A stretch of 64,000 nucleotides of DNA from Bacillota bacterium. GTDB taxonomy: Bacteria > Bacillota > Clostridia > Christensenellales > Christensenellaceae. Both the position numbers and the translations under genes were made by a program. Shown here piece after piece: positions 7,710 through 15,972 of the stretch. Position 1 is the first letter of the stretch; each line of letters begins with the position of its first letter. The stretch covers positions 1 through 64,000 of the forward strand of contig JAEWMJ010000024.1 in NCBI GenBank assembly GCA_023393165.1, given 5' to 3'. The notes under the pieces were generated by a model that had not been told where the DNA came from, did no database searches, and saw only the letters and a program-made list of their open reading frames with translations.

Positions 7710-9099
7710 AATGCTCCAAAGGACTGCGGAAGCATCCGCAGTTCGTTTCCATATGCCGGGGCATAAGGGAAGGCTTGGGTTTCTCCCGCCGGAGGTCCTG
7801 CAATACGATATAACGGAACTTTCGGGTACGGACAATCTATATATGCCGTCAGGCGCCATACTGAAGTCGCAAGAAATCAATGCGCAGGCTCTCGGGGCAA
7901 GATCCTGTTTTTTTTTGGTCAACGGTTCTTCCATAGGGGTTGAAGCGTCCCTTCTCTCGGTCGCGAGTCCGGGCGAAAAGGTGATATTTGCAAGGGATTT
8001 CCATCTTTCGGCGGTGTCGGGGATTGTTCTTTCGGGGATCAAACCCGTGTTTGTTTACCCAAGTTCGCAAAACAACTATCTGCCCAGCGTGGTTACGGCC
8101 AGGGACGTAAAAAGAGTGATATCGGAAAACGAAGACGCAAAAGCGGTCTATCTAACCTATCCGAACTATTACGGCCTTTGCCCGGATCTCAATGAGATTG
8201 TTGCTCTCGCTCACAGCGTGGGGATGTATGTTGTTGTGGACGGCGCGCATGCAGCGGCTTTTGCTTACAGCGATATGCTGCCCGTGCATCCGGGCGAGGC
8301 GGGAGCCGATATCTGGACGATGAGCCTGCATAAAACGCTTCACGCCCCGAACCAGTGCGCCGTGCTTTGCACGGGGGAACAAAGCGATTTGCCCGACGGC
8401 CTGGTCAAGCGGAACATCAATCTGCTGCAGACCACCAGTCCATCCTATTTGCTGCTCGCTTCCATGGACCACGCGCTTGCCGAATTGCGGGAAAACGGCG
8501 CAAAGATGGTAGGAGACGCCGTTTTACTGCTTGAAGAGTTTATTTTAAGAGTGGGCATGCTTGGCGGATATAAATGTATTACCGCCGATATCCCAAGGGG
8601 CACGGGCGCGGTTGACCGTGACATTACAAAACTGGTGATCGATGTGACCGACCGGGGAATGACAGGCTTTATGGCCGAGCAGAAATTATGCAAAAGGGGC
8701 ATCTATATAGAAGGGGCGGACCACCGCAATATCATACTGATGTGCTCGTATGCAAACAACCGCAGGGATTTTGAACAGCTTCTTGCCGCTTTGAACGAAA
8801 TTAACGGCACAAACTTCAATATAGCGAATGCGGTGGCCGGCATGCAGTTTAACGGCAATGAACAAATCAATTACAGCATGCGGAATATCATGCTGCATAA
8901 AACGGTTGCTCTGCCTTTTATAAAGTCCGTAGGCAGGATGGCCGCATGCACGGTGGGAACCTATCCGCCCGGCGTGCCGTATATTCTGCCGGGACAGGTG
9001 ATCAACATAGAGGCTCTCGAACATCTGGTAATCCTTCAAAATCAGGGATACGCGCTGTTCGGAACGGACGGATATTCGCTCGACGTAGCTGATATATAG
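7690..9099 (+). CDS. Orn/Lys/Arg decarboxylase family protein (YaaO type)
   Basis: A 469-residue fold-type I PLP enzyme of the basic amino acid decarboxylase family. Visible: FHMPGHKGR near the N-terminus, FFLVNGSSIGVEAS, the PLP-ring Asp in VVVDGAHAAA, and the PLP lysine in SLHKTLHAPNQ (Lys215). It lacks the N-terminal wing domain of the large CadA/SpeA enzymes. In B. subtilis the homologue YaaO also sits directly ahead of tmk, and here tmk starts 17 nt downstream. The reaction is probably decarboxylation of arginine, lysine or ornithine to a polyamine; the substrate cannot be set by eye. The site AAAGGAGG precedes the ATG. Confidence 0.88.
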   Translation: MKKPIVEMLQRTAEASAVRFHMPGHKGRLGFLPPEVLQYDITELSGTDNLYMPSGAILKSQEINAQALGARSCFFLVNGSSIGVEASLLSVASPGEKVIFARDFHLSAVSGIVLSGIKPVFVYPSSQNNYLPSVVTARDVKRVISENEDAKAVYLTYPNYYGLCPDLNEIVALAHSVGMYVVVDGAHAAAFAYSDMLPVHPGEAGADIWTMSLHKTLHAPNQCAVLCTGEQSDLPDGLVKRNINLLQTTSPSYLLLASMDHALAELRENGAKMVGDAVLLLEEFILRVGMLGGYKCITADIPRGTGAVDRDITKLVIDVTDRGMTGFMAEQKLCKRGIYIEGADHRNIILMCSYANNRRDFEQLLAALNEINGTNFNIANAVAGMQFNGNEQINYSMRNIMLHKTVALPFIKSVGRMAACTVGTYPPGVPYILPGQVINIEALEHLVILQNQGYALFGTDGYSLDVADI

Positions 9100-9116
9100 G
9101 AAAGGTTTAGCTTAAT

Positions 9117-9758
9117 ATGAAAGGCTTGTTTATTACATTTGAAGGCGTGGACGGCTGCGGAAAAAGCACCCAGCAAAGGTTTTTGGGGGAGTATCTTACC
9201 GAAAACGGGTACGAACCGGTATTTACCCGCGAGCCGGGCGGCTGCGCGCTGTCAGAAAAGATCCGCGATCTGCTTCTGGATGTGGAAAATTCCGAAATGG
9301 ACGAGAAAACCGAAGCCCTGCTGTATGCGGCTGCGCGCGCGCAGCATATCGCGCAGGTGATCCGGCCTGCGCTCGATGAGGGAAAGATCGTGCTGTGCGA
9401 CCGCTTTATTGATTCGTCCCTCGCCTATCAGGGCGTGGGCAGAGGGCTTGGCATACAAAATATAATGGAAATCAACCGTTTCGCAATCGGCGGAATAATG
9501 CCGGACAAGACGTTTTTTCTGGATTTTCCACCCGAGCTCGCTTTTGAACGCATGAGCAAAAAACGCGTGCACGACCGCCTGGAACTGGAAGAGATGGAGT
9601 TCCATAAAATGCTTTACAAGGGGTTTGTAGAACTCAGCCGGTTGTATCCCGAACGGGTGATCCGTGTGGACGCAAGCGGCAATAAATATGAAACAAGTGA
9701 AAAAATAAAAAAAATGATGTCGGATATACTGGCCGGACGGGACAATCAAAATGGATAA
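9117..9758 (+). CDS. tmk: Thymidylate kinase
   Basis: A 213-residue dTMP kinase, phosphorylating dTMP to dTDP in dTTP synthesis. The P-loop is FEGVDGCGKST near the N-terminus, the Arg-containing TREPGG motif follows, and DRFIDSSLAYQG is the DRY-type motif. The LID-like KKRVHDRLE segment is shorter than in E. coli. Its 3' end overlaps holB by 8 nt, as in the conserved tmk-holB unit of Firmicutes; the small genes yaaQ and yaaR that lie between them in B. subtilis are missing. Confidence 0.95.
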   Translation: MKGLFITFEGVDGCGKSTQQRFLGEYLTENGYEPVFTREPGGCALSEKIRDLLLDVENSEMDEKTEALLYAAARAQHIAQVIRPALDEGKIVLCDRFIDSSLAYQGVGRGLGIQNIMEINRFAIGGIMPDKTFFLDFPPELAFERMSKKRVHDRLELEEMEFHKMLYKGFVELSRLYPERVIRVDASGNKYETSEKIKKMMSDILAGRDNQNG

Positions 9759-10701
9759 CGTTCTTGAAGGCGCGCTTAAAACCGGAAATATCGCGGGAGC
9801 GTATCTCATCGAAGGAAGTTTCGGATACGTTCAGGCCGAAACGGATGCATTCATCGGAAAACTGTTTTGCGAGTCGGGCGCCGGGTGCGGAACCTGTTCG
9901 GGGTGCCGGAAGATAAAGGCAGGGTTTCATCCGGACCTTTTAAAAATTACTCCGAGCGGCCAAAGCATCAAGGTGGAAGATGTGGAGGAACTGGGCGAAT
10001 GGATAGCCAGAAAGCCCTTTGAAGGCGGATATAAGGCGATAGTCATACATAATGCGGGATTAATGGTTGAAGCCGTACAAAATAAGCTTTTAAAATCCAT
10101 GGAGGAACCGCCGGACAGGACGGTTTTCCTGCTGGGCGCGGACAACAGGAAAAACATATTGCCTACCGTGTTGTCGCGTTGTATAATTATTAGAATGCAT
10201 TCAGGCGGCCGGGATGCCGTAGTCGGCGAATTGAAAAAACGGTTCGAACTGTCTACCATGAGCGCCGCAGTGCTCGCAAGAACGGTTAATTTCGACCCAT
10301 ATGCCGCTGCAGAACTTGTGCGCAGAAACTACCCGGAGACCAGGGAAGACTGTCTGCGGGCGGCCAAACGGCTGCTAGAGGCGAAAAACAGGGCTATCAG
10401 CATGATTTTGGACCTGCTGTTGAAACATGCTGAAAACCTGGACGACGTTTTTTTGGCGCTGGAATGCTTTTTAAGAGACATTTTGATATATAAAAATACG
10501 AATAGCGACGGGCTTATTCGAAATACGGATAAAATTATCGATATTAAGGCTTACGCCGCAAGACTTTCGAACAGCAAACTGACAAGAGTGCTTCAGATTC
10601 TTCAGCAAACGGATGAAAAAAGAAAAATTTGCCTGGGGCTTATAAAAAAACTGTTGCTGGAGAACATGCTTTTCGAGATATTGGAGGTTTTACTTACATG
10701 A
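9751..10701 (+). CDS. holB: DNA polymerase III subunit delta'
   Basis: A 316-residue clamp-loader subunit. The zinc module is clear (four cysteines in CESGAGCGTCSGC), as is the sensor-1 LSRC motif; the Walker A is degenerate (EGSFGYVQAE), as expected because delta' does not hydrolyse ATP. It starts inside tmk and its stop overlaps the start of ricT (ATGA), so the three are translationally coupled. It works in the cytosolic replisome together with DnaX and HolA, neither of which is in the window. Confidence 0.93.
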   Translation: MDNVLEGALKTGNIAGAYLIEGSFGYVQAETDAFIGKLFCESGAGCGTCSGCRKIKAGFHPDLLKITPSGQSIKVEDVEELGEWIARKPFEGGYKAIVIHNAGLMVEAVQNKLLKSMEEPPDRTVFLLGADNRKNILPTVLSRCIIIRMHSGGRDAVVGELKKRFELSTMSAAVLARTVNFDPYAAAELVRRNYPETREDCLRAAKRLLEAKNRAISMILDLLLKHAENLDDVFLALECFLRDILIYKNTNSDGLIRNTDKIIDIKAYAARLSNSKLTRVLQILQQTDEKRKICLGLIKKLLLENMLFEILEVLLT

Positions 10702-11573
10702 ATAAAACAGTAATTGGCGTCCGGTTTAAGGATGTCGGCAAGGTATATTATTTTGATCCGGGCGACGTGCAGATAGATGTTGGGGAAGGCGTGATCGTCG
10801 AGACCGTACGGGGCGTGGAATTTGGAGAGGTTGTTCTGCAGCCGCGGGAAGTTGAAGAAGATAAAATTGTCAAACCATTAAAATCCATCATAAAAAAAGC
10901 CGACGAAAAAGACTACGCAAAGCTGGAGACCAATAAAAAGAAAGAAGAAGAGGCATTTAGGATCTGCCTTGAAAAAATAAAAAAACACAACATGCAAATG
11001 AAGCTGATCAATGTGGAATACACCTTTGACGGCAACAAGATTATTTTTTATTTTACCGCCGACGGCAGGGTTGATTTCAGGGAATTGGTGAAAGACCTGG
11101 CCAGCATATTCAAAACGCGCATCGAGCTCCGGCAGATAGGCGTCCGGGATGAAGCTAAGATGCTGGGCGGCCTTGGACCCTGCGGACGTCCGTGTTGTTG
11201 TTCGCAGTTCCTGGGGGATTTTCAGCCTGTGTCCATCCGCATGGCAAAAGAACAGAATCTTTCTTTATCGCCTACCAAGATCAGCGGACTGTGCGGCCGC
11301 CTGATGTGCTGCCTGAATTACGAAAACGAACATTACAAATGCATGCGCTGCAAACTTCCCAAGGTTGGAAGCATTATTAAAACCGAGGACGGCGATGCGG
11401 AAGTAGTGGAAACCAATGCGATCACGGAAATGGTCGTTGCAAAGGTCATACTGCCGGATAATACCGTGGCTATGAAGAAGTACACACTTTCCGATATCGA
11501 GGTTAAGATCGCTGGGAACGTGGACGAAGACATTGTGATCAATGATGAAATCAAGTCTATCCTGGATGAATAA
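10698..11573 (+). CDS. ricT: PSP1-domain iron-sulfur protein RicT (YaaT)
   Basis: A 291-residue PSP1 protein. In B. subtilis, RicT (YaaT) forms a complex with RicA and RicF that carries iron-sulfur clusters, promotes mRNA maturation with RNase Y and affects sporulation and competence. Visible: the PSP1 core (VRDEAKMLGGLGPC) with cysteine clusters GPCGRPCCCSQF, CGRLMCCLNYE and CMRCKLP that can hold clusters. I chose the ATG at 10698 (ATGA overlap with holB) rather than an in-frame start 69 nt upstream. The conserved order tmk-holB-ricT supports the call. Confidence 0.92.
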   Translation: MNKTVIGVRFKDVGKVYYFDPGDVQIDVGEGVIVETVRGVEFGEVVLQPREVEEDKIVKPLKSIIKKADEKDYAKLETNKKKEEEAFRICLEKIKKHNMQMKLINVEYTFDGNKIIFYFTADGRVDFRELVKDLASIFKTRIELRQIGVRDEAKMLGGLGPCGRPCCCSQFLGDFQPVSIRMAKEQNLSLSPTKISGLCGRLMCCLNYENEHYKCMRCKLPKVGSIIKTEDGDAEVVETNAITEMVVAKVILPDNTVAMKKYTLSDIEVKIAGNVDEDIVINDEIKSILDE

Positions 11574-11659
11574 TTATAACGCGAATAATATAAAAAGATG
11601 TTGCAATTTGCAGTTTAAATGATACAATAAAACTGTTAAAAATTTTGGAGGTGAATTAT

Positions 11660-11833
11660 ATGGCATACAAAATTGACGCTGATACCTGCATTTCCTGCGG
11701 CGCATGCGCGGCGGATTGCCCGGCTGAAGCAATCTCTGACGGCGGCGATTCCTATGTGATCGACGCGGAAACCTGCATTTCCTGCGGTGCGTGCGCTGAT
11801 ACCTGCCCTGCGGAAGCAATTTCTGAGGAATAA
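11660..11833 (+). CDS. 2[4Fe-4S] ferredoxin
   Basis: A 57-residue clostridial-type ferredoxin carrying electrons between cytosolic redox enzymes. Two nearly identical halves each hold CISCGACAxxCPAEAIS, giving eight cysteines for two clusters. It starts at the ATG behind GGAGGTG (a TTG 15 nt upstream is inside the leader). It has its own promoter (TTGCAA at 11593, TACAAT at 11615, 16-nt spacer) and a terminator, so it is a highly expressed single gene inserted between ricT and trmN6, where B. subtilis has yabA. Confidence 0.95.
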   Translation: MAYKIDADTCISCGACAADCPAEAISDGGDSYVIDAETCISCGACADTCPAEAISEE

Positions 11834-11844
11834 TCAGATTCGAA

Positions 11845-11873
11845 ACAGGCGATACAATCGCCTGTTTTTTTTT
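11845..11873 (+). terminator. Intrinsic terminator of the ferredoxin gene
   Basis: ACAGGCGAT pairs perfectly with ATCGCCTGT around a 3-nt loop and is followed by a run of Ts. Confidence 0.92.
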
Positions 11874-11909
11874 GCAGTTTTTAGGCTATATAACGCACTG
11901 TATTTTGTG

Positions 11910-11915
11910 TATAAT
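11910..11915 (+). promoter_or_regulatory. -10 box set directly before the trmN6 start codon
   Basis: A perfect TATAAT ends 6 nt before the ATG at 11922, which is where transcription would be expected to begin. No Shine-Dalgarno sequence lies between the two. No good -35 box is visible. Confidence 0.6.
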
Positions 11916-11921
11916 ACAGTC

Positions 11922-12653
11922 ATGGAAGAATTGAAACAAAACGAGCGGATCGACGATCTGCAGTACAAAGGCCTTCGTATAATACAAAATACTGAACTGT
12001 TCTGTTTTGGCACAGATTCGGTCTTGCTGGCCAACTTTGTACAGGTTAAAAAAGGGGAGACGGTCGCGGACCTTGGATGCGGCAATGGAATCCTTTCCGT
12101 ACTCATTGGGGGTAAAAATCCGGGCAACCGGGTATACGCGGTGGAAATACAGCACGCTCTTTTTGATCTGGCGCAAAGGAACATCGAACTGAACGGGCTT
12201 CAGAATATAACGGCGCTGAAAGGAAACTTAAAAGAAGCCCATACCCTTTTTCCCAGATGCAATGTGGTGGTGTGCAATCCTCCCTATGAAAGGCTGGGAA
12301 CAGGGAAGGCGTCACCAAACGAAAGTCACCGGATAGCCCGGCATGAAATCAAATGCAATTTCGAGGATATAGCGGCCGCTTCTTCGCGTCTCCTGGGCGA
12401 CGGAGGAAGGTTTTATTTTATCAACAGGGCGGAGCGCCTGACCGAGCTCATCAAAACCTTGCTGAAATACAATCTTGAGCCCAAATGCGCCCGGTTTATC
12501 CATGCAAATAGCCGCGAGCGGGCAAAATACGTTTTGCTGGGGGCGTCGAAAAACGGCGGGCAGGGCCTTCAGGTAATGCCGCCGCTGATCGTCTACGATG
12601 ACGAAGGCCATTACTCCAAAGAAGTGAAAATACTGTACGACGGGGAGAAATAA
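11922..12653 (+). CDS. trmN6: tRNA1(Val) adenine-N6-methyltransferase family (YabB)
   Basis: A 243-residue SAM-dependent methyltransferase. Motif I (VADLGCGNGILS) and the catalytic NPPYE typical of N6-adenine enzymes are intact, and the N-terminus NERIDDLQYKGLRIIQ is diagnostic for the YabB/TrmN6 group, which fixes the start at this ATG. The next gene, rsmI, starts right after the stop, as in the B. subtilis yabB-yabC pair. The start codon lacks a ribosome binding site and lies where transcription should begin, so the mRNA may be leaderless. Confidence 0.88.
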   Translation: MEELKQNERIDDLQYKGLRIIQNTELFCFGTDSVLLANFVQVKKGETVADLGCGNGILSVLIGGKNPGNRVYAVEIQHALFDLAQRNIELNGLQNITALKGNLKEAHTLFPRCNVVVCNPPYERLGTGKASPNESHRIARHEIKCNFEDIAAASSRLLGDGGRFYFINRAERLTELIKTLLKYNLEPKCARFIHANSRERAKYVLLGASKNGGQGLQVMPPLIVYDDEGHYSKEVKILYDGEK

Positions 12654-13478
12654 ATGAGCGCGGGAAAACTATATATTGTGGCTACGCCGATAGGCAATTT
12701 AAAAGATATCACGCTGCGGGCTCTGGAAACGCTGGAGCAGGCCGATTTCATCGCCGCGGAAGATACACGCAGGACGGGTGTTCTGTTAAAACAGTACAAT
12801 ATCAGGACCAGCCTTATCAGCTATCATGAATACAGCGGAGAAAAAAAGGAGAATGAAATTTTGGGGCTCCTTCTTTCAGGAAAGAATATCGCCCTGGTAA
12901 GCGACGCGGGAACCCCGCTGATATCCGATCCGGGATACCCCATCGTCAAATCCGCAAGGGAAGCCGGTGTTGAGACCGTTTGCGTTCCGGGCGCATGCGC
13001 GGCGATAGCCGCCATGTCCGTGGCAGCCGTCGGCGAAGGAAAGTTCGTATTCTGGGGATTCCTTGACGCAAAGTCAAGCGTCCGCAGAAAACAGCTTGAG
13101 CAGATAAAAAATTATCCGCTTCCGGTTGTGCTCTATGAGAGCCCTCACCGGCTTCTATTAACGCTCCGCGATATCGAAGCGGTATGCGGCGGCGCGACCA
13201 GGATCGTGGTTGCCCGTGAACTCACTAAAATATACGAGGAATTTTTTTTCGGAGATATTCAGGAAGCGGTTGCCGAATTTGAGCGGCGCGAAGCGCGGGG
13301 CGAATTTGTACTGATACTCGAATTTGAACAGGAAATTAAAGAATTTTCCGACGGGGAAATCCGTGCTATGCTGGACGAATGCATGGCGAAGAATATGACA
13401 AAAAAAGACGCTGTAGCTGATGTCGCCAAGCGCCTTCATTTGCCCAAAAATAAAATTTATAAGATTTCTTTAGGCTAG
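12654..13478 (+). CDS. rsmI: 16S rRNA (cytidine-1402-2'-O)-methyltransferase
   Basis: A 274-residue tetrapyrrole-methylase-fold enzyme that 2'-O-methylates C1402 in the ribosomal P site. Visible: LYIVATPIGNLKDIT at the N-terminus, AAEDTRRTG, SDAGTPLISDPG and VPGACAAIAAMS, then LYESPHR. The C-terminal residues form the short helical tail common in this family. The ATG directly follows the trmN6 stop, with GGGGAG inside the preceding codons as binding site. The convergent abrB gene ends 1 nt after it. Confidence 0.95.
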   Translation: MSAGKLYIVATPIGNLKDITLRALETLEQADFIAAEDTRRTGVLLKQYNIRTSLISYHEYSGEKKENEILGLLLSGKNIALVSDAGTPLISDPGYPIVKSAREAGVETVCVPGACAAIAAMSVAAVGEGKFVFWGFLDAKSSVRRKQLEQIKNYPLPVVLYESPHRLLLTLRDIEAVCGGATRIVVARELTKIYEEFFFGDIQEAVAEFERREARGEFVLILEFEQEIKEFSDGEIRAMLDECMAKNMTKKDAVADVAKRLHLPKNKIYKISLG

Positions 13479-13479
13479 G

Positions 13480-13719
13480 TTACTTTTTCAATTCACTTAT
13501 GCATTTTGAACATACGTTTCTACCTTTGTAGACCTTGATATCATCCATGCTGTCACAGAATATGCAAGACGGCTGATATTTTTTAAGAACGATCTTGTCT
13601 TCGTCCACAAAAATTTCTACCGGGTCCTTGCAATTGATGTTCAAGATCCTTCTCAACTCGATGGGTAGAACAATTCGCCCAAGTGAATCAACAGGGCGCA
13701 CGATTCCTGTAGATTTCAT
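13480..13719 (-). CDS. abrB: AbrB-family transcriptional regulator
   Basis: A 79-residue regulator. The N-terminal swapped-hairpin DNA-binding domain reads STGIVRPVDSLGRIVLP followed by ELRRIL. The C-terminal half has two CxxC pairs (CIFC, CSKC) that look like a small zinc ribbon in place of the multimerisation tail of B. subtilis AbrB. It is convergent with rsmI, exactly as abrB is in B. subtilis, which supports orthology. AbrB represses transition-state genes there; here the target set is unknown. Confidence 0.9.
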   Translation of the reverse strand: MKSTGIVRPVDSLGRIVLPIELRRILNINCKDPVEIFVDEDKIVLKKYQPSCIFCDSMDDIKVYKGRNVCSKCISELKK

Positions 13720-13755
13720 AGCATTTACTTCCTTTCAGTTCTGGGTACTTTTCTT

Positions 13756-13784
13756 ATAATAACAAATCTAACAAATTTCGTCAA
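13756..13784 (-). promoter_or_regulatory. Promoter of abrB
   Basis: On the minus strand TTGACG and TATTAT are separated by 17 nt, about 36 nt before the abrB start. Confidence 0.75.
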
Positions 13785-13977
13785 TTATTTTTATTTTCTT
13801 TTTAGGAAGATTTTATTGAAATTATAAGAATTCTGTTTATACATATATTACCACGATTTAAATAAAAATACAGTATTTTTTTTGTGTCATTTCTATGAAA
13901 TTTTTATGAACCAATCCTTGATGTATGCAATGTAATATATGAATTTTTGGGGCATAAAATGATAACAGGTGAGGCAG

Positions 13978-14553
13978 ATGCTGAATTATATTTGGGTATT
14001 TATGGTCATAATCGGGATTATAGTGGGTATTGCAACAGGCAGGCAGGAAGCCATTGTGGATGCGGTGCTGAACAGCGCCAAGAATTCCGCAACCATGATT
14101 CTAGGCCTTATTGGCATATATGTTTTCTGGATGGGCATACTCAATATAGCAAAGGATGCAGGAATTGTGGATAAACTTGCAAAAAGGCTGAAAAAAGCGC
14201 TGTGTTTTTTGTTCCCGAGCGTTCCGCCAAACAGCGACGCGGCTGGGTTTATATCTCTAAACCTTGTGGCGAATATGCTGGGCATGGGCAATGCGGCGAC
14301 GCCGTTCGGCCTTTCCGCAATGCGTGAATTGGATAAACTGAACGGGCACAGGAAAATTGCGAGTAATGCAATGGTTATGTTCCTCGTGATCAATGCATCC
14401 TCTATCCAGATACTGCCGCTTACGCTGATAGCCATCCGCGGCACATACGGGTCGGCGCAGCCTGCGGATATAGTGCTGCCGTCGCTCATAACGACTGGGG
14501 TATCCACGCTGGTCGCTATTGTGGCGGCTAAAATAATGGAAAGAAGGTACTGA
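13978..14553 (+). CDS. spmA: Spore maturation protein A
   Basis: A 191-residue membrane protein of the nucleoside-recognition (Gate) domain family, needed together with SpmB for spore core dehydration in B. subtilis. It starts MLNYIWVFMVIIGIIVG and has several hydrophobic segments, with the typical VPPNSDAAGFISLNL and NMLGMGNAATPFGL blocks. I prefer the ATG at 13978 to the GTG at 13969 because it matches the family's N-terminus. spmB follows after 1 nt. Confidence 0.92.
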   Translation: MLNYIWVFMVIIGIIVGIATGRQEAIVDAVLNSAKNSATMILGLIGIYVFWMGILNIAKDAGIVDKLAKRLKKALCFLFPSVPPNSDAAGFISLNLVANMLGMGNAATPFGLSAMRELDKLNGHRKIASNAMVMFLVINASSIQILPLTLIAIRGTYGSAQPADIVLPSLITTGVSTLVAIVAAKIMERRY

Positions 14554-14554
14554 T

Positions 14555-15082
14555 ATGGATCTTATCAATTACATATCCATGCTTTGCGTACCTGGTTTCA
14601 TATTATTGGTGGTATCGGCAGGTTTAAAGAAAAAAGTTCCCGTATTCGATTCGTTCGTTCAGGGGGCAAAGGGCGGAATCGGAATAGCGTTCAAGATACT
14701 GCCCTATGTGGTCGGCATGGTATTTGCGGTGGACATATTCAAGGCGTCGGGTTGTTTTGAATACATCGCGCAGGGGATCGCGGCGATCATTGGGCCGTTA
14801 TTTCCGCCCGAAATCCTCCCGCTTGCCCTGATAAGGCCGTTTTCAGGCGGCGCGGCAACGGGCGTCTTGATCGGAATATTTACAATGTCCGGTCCTGATT
14901 CGTTTGCCGGCAGGGTTGCCAGTACGATGATGGGGTCTTCCGAGACGCTGTTTTACACCGTGTCCCTGTATTACGGGAGTATCGGCGTAAAACATACCCG
15001 GCATACCATCCCGGCCTCCCTTGTAGCCGAGGTCTCTAATGTGATCGTTGCGGTTGCAATCTGCGCCATCATATTCGCATAA
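14555..15082 (+). CDS. spmB: Spore maturation protein B
   Basis: A 175-residue Gate-domain membrane protein, partner of SpmA. Visible: PVFDSFVQGAKGGIGIAFKILP, the conserved RPFSGGAATGV block, and the SETLFYTVSLYYGSIG segment. It has four or five hydrophobic stretches. It follows spmA by 1 nt and is therefore co-transcribed. In B. subtilis spmAB lies elsewhere (near dacB), so its position between abrB and metG is a local insertion. Confidence 0.93.
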   Translation: MDLINYISMLCVPGFILLVVSAGLKKKVPVFDSFVQGAKGGIGIAFKILPYVVGMVFAVDIFKASGCFEYIAQGIAAIIGPLFPPEILPLALIRPFSGGAATGVLIGIFTMSGPDSFAGRVASTMMGSSETLFYTVSLYYGSIGVKHTRHTIPASLVAEVSNVIVAVAICAIIFA

Positions 15083-15095
15083 AACCAAATAAAAC

Positions 15096-15124
15096 TTGAA
15101 AAAAAAATTTTTTTGTAGTAAAGT
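15096..15124 (+). promoter_or_regulatory. Promoter of comB
   Basis: TTGAAA and TAAAGT are separated by 17 nt; the spacer is a run of As then Ts, likely curved. The gene starts 31 nt downstream. Confidence 0.6.
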
Positions 15125-15154
15125 TAGGTATCATAAAAAAAGGCAGGCATAAGA

Positions 15155-15868
15155 ATGCAAATAACAGTATCTGTTACACCCAAGTATTTGAAGCCCGGAG
15201 AACTTGCCGATAAAACGGCGGTGGTTATAGACGTTTTGCGCGCTTCTTCAACAATTGTAACGGCTTTGCAGAACGAATGCGACAGGATCATTCCGGCGAT
15301 CAGTCCGAATGAAGCTGCAAAGATAAAAAAGGTTTCGGAAGGTGAAATCCTGCTGGGCGGCGAAATGGATTCCAAAAAAATTCAGGGGTTTGATTTAGGC
15401 AATTCCCCGCTTGAATATACCAAAGAAAATATTGAGGAGAAAATCATCGTATTTTCCACTGCAAACGGTTCTGTGGCAATCAAGCGGTGCGATGATGCCG
15501 CCGAGGTATTGGTCGGATGCATGCTCAACGCCAAAGCGGTCGCAAAGGAAGTACTGGAAATCGGCAGGGACACATATCTTGTTTGCGCCAGTACCCGCGG
15601 AAAGTTTTCCACGGACGACATTATCGCTACAGGCTGCATCCTGGACAGGATCATCGGCATGGATGGAACGGTGGAACTCGACGATCTTGGAAGGGTAGCC
15701 CTTAAATTGTACAGAAATGCAAAAAAGGACCTGATGGCCGCATTTGAAGGCTGCATGCATTTTGATCATCTGATGAGCCTTGGGTTTAGGGAAGACGTGG
15801 AATTCTGCTTACAGGAAGATCTCTTTGATGTTGTGCCGGTATATAAAGAAGGGGTCATAACAAAATAA
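15155..15868 (+). CDS. comB: 2-phosphosulfolactate phosphatase
   Basis: A 237-residue ComB-family phosphatase removing phosphate from 2-phosphosulfolactate to give sulfolactate. Visible: VIDVLRASSTIVTAL near the N-terminus, LGGEMDSKKIQGFDLGNSP, STANGSVAI and CASTRGKFSTDD, all typical. In archaea it serves coenzyme M synthesis; in B. subtilis the YitC homologue makes 3-sulfolactate, a major spore solute. Its place next to spmAB suggests the spore role (inference). No ComA or ComC homologue is in the window. Confidence 0.9.
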   Translation: MQITVSVTPKYLKPGELADKTAVVIDVLRASSTIVTALQNECDRIIPAISPNEAAKIKKVSEGEILLGGEMDSKKIQGFDLGNSPLEYTKENIEEKIIVFSTANGSVAIKRCDDAAEVLVGCMLNAKAVAKEVLEIGRDTYLVCASTRGKFSTDDIIATGCILDRIIGMDGTVELDDLGRVALKLYRNAKKDLMAAFEGCMHFDHLMSLGFREDVEFCLQEDLFDVVPVYKEGVITK

Positions 15869-15893
15869 AGAACGCATGCAAGCGTTGTTATAT

Positions 15894-15935
15894 TCTCAAA
15901 GAAACTCCGGAAAGAATTTCGGGGTGGCTTTGAGA
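15894..15935 (+). promoter_or_regulatory. Long hairpin in the metG leader
   Basis: TCTCAAAG pairs with CTTTGAGA and inside it ACTCCG pairs with CGGGGT, giving 14 bp with a GAAAGAATTT loop. There is no T run. It lies 37 nt before the metG start. I see no S-box or T-box features around it. Confidence 0.5.
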
Positions 15936-15972
15936 TACGTTTGTTTCAAAGATAAGCATAAGGAGAATAGTG

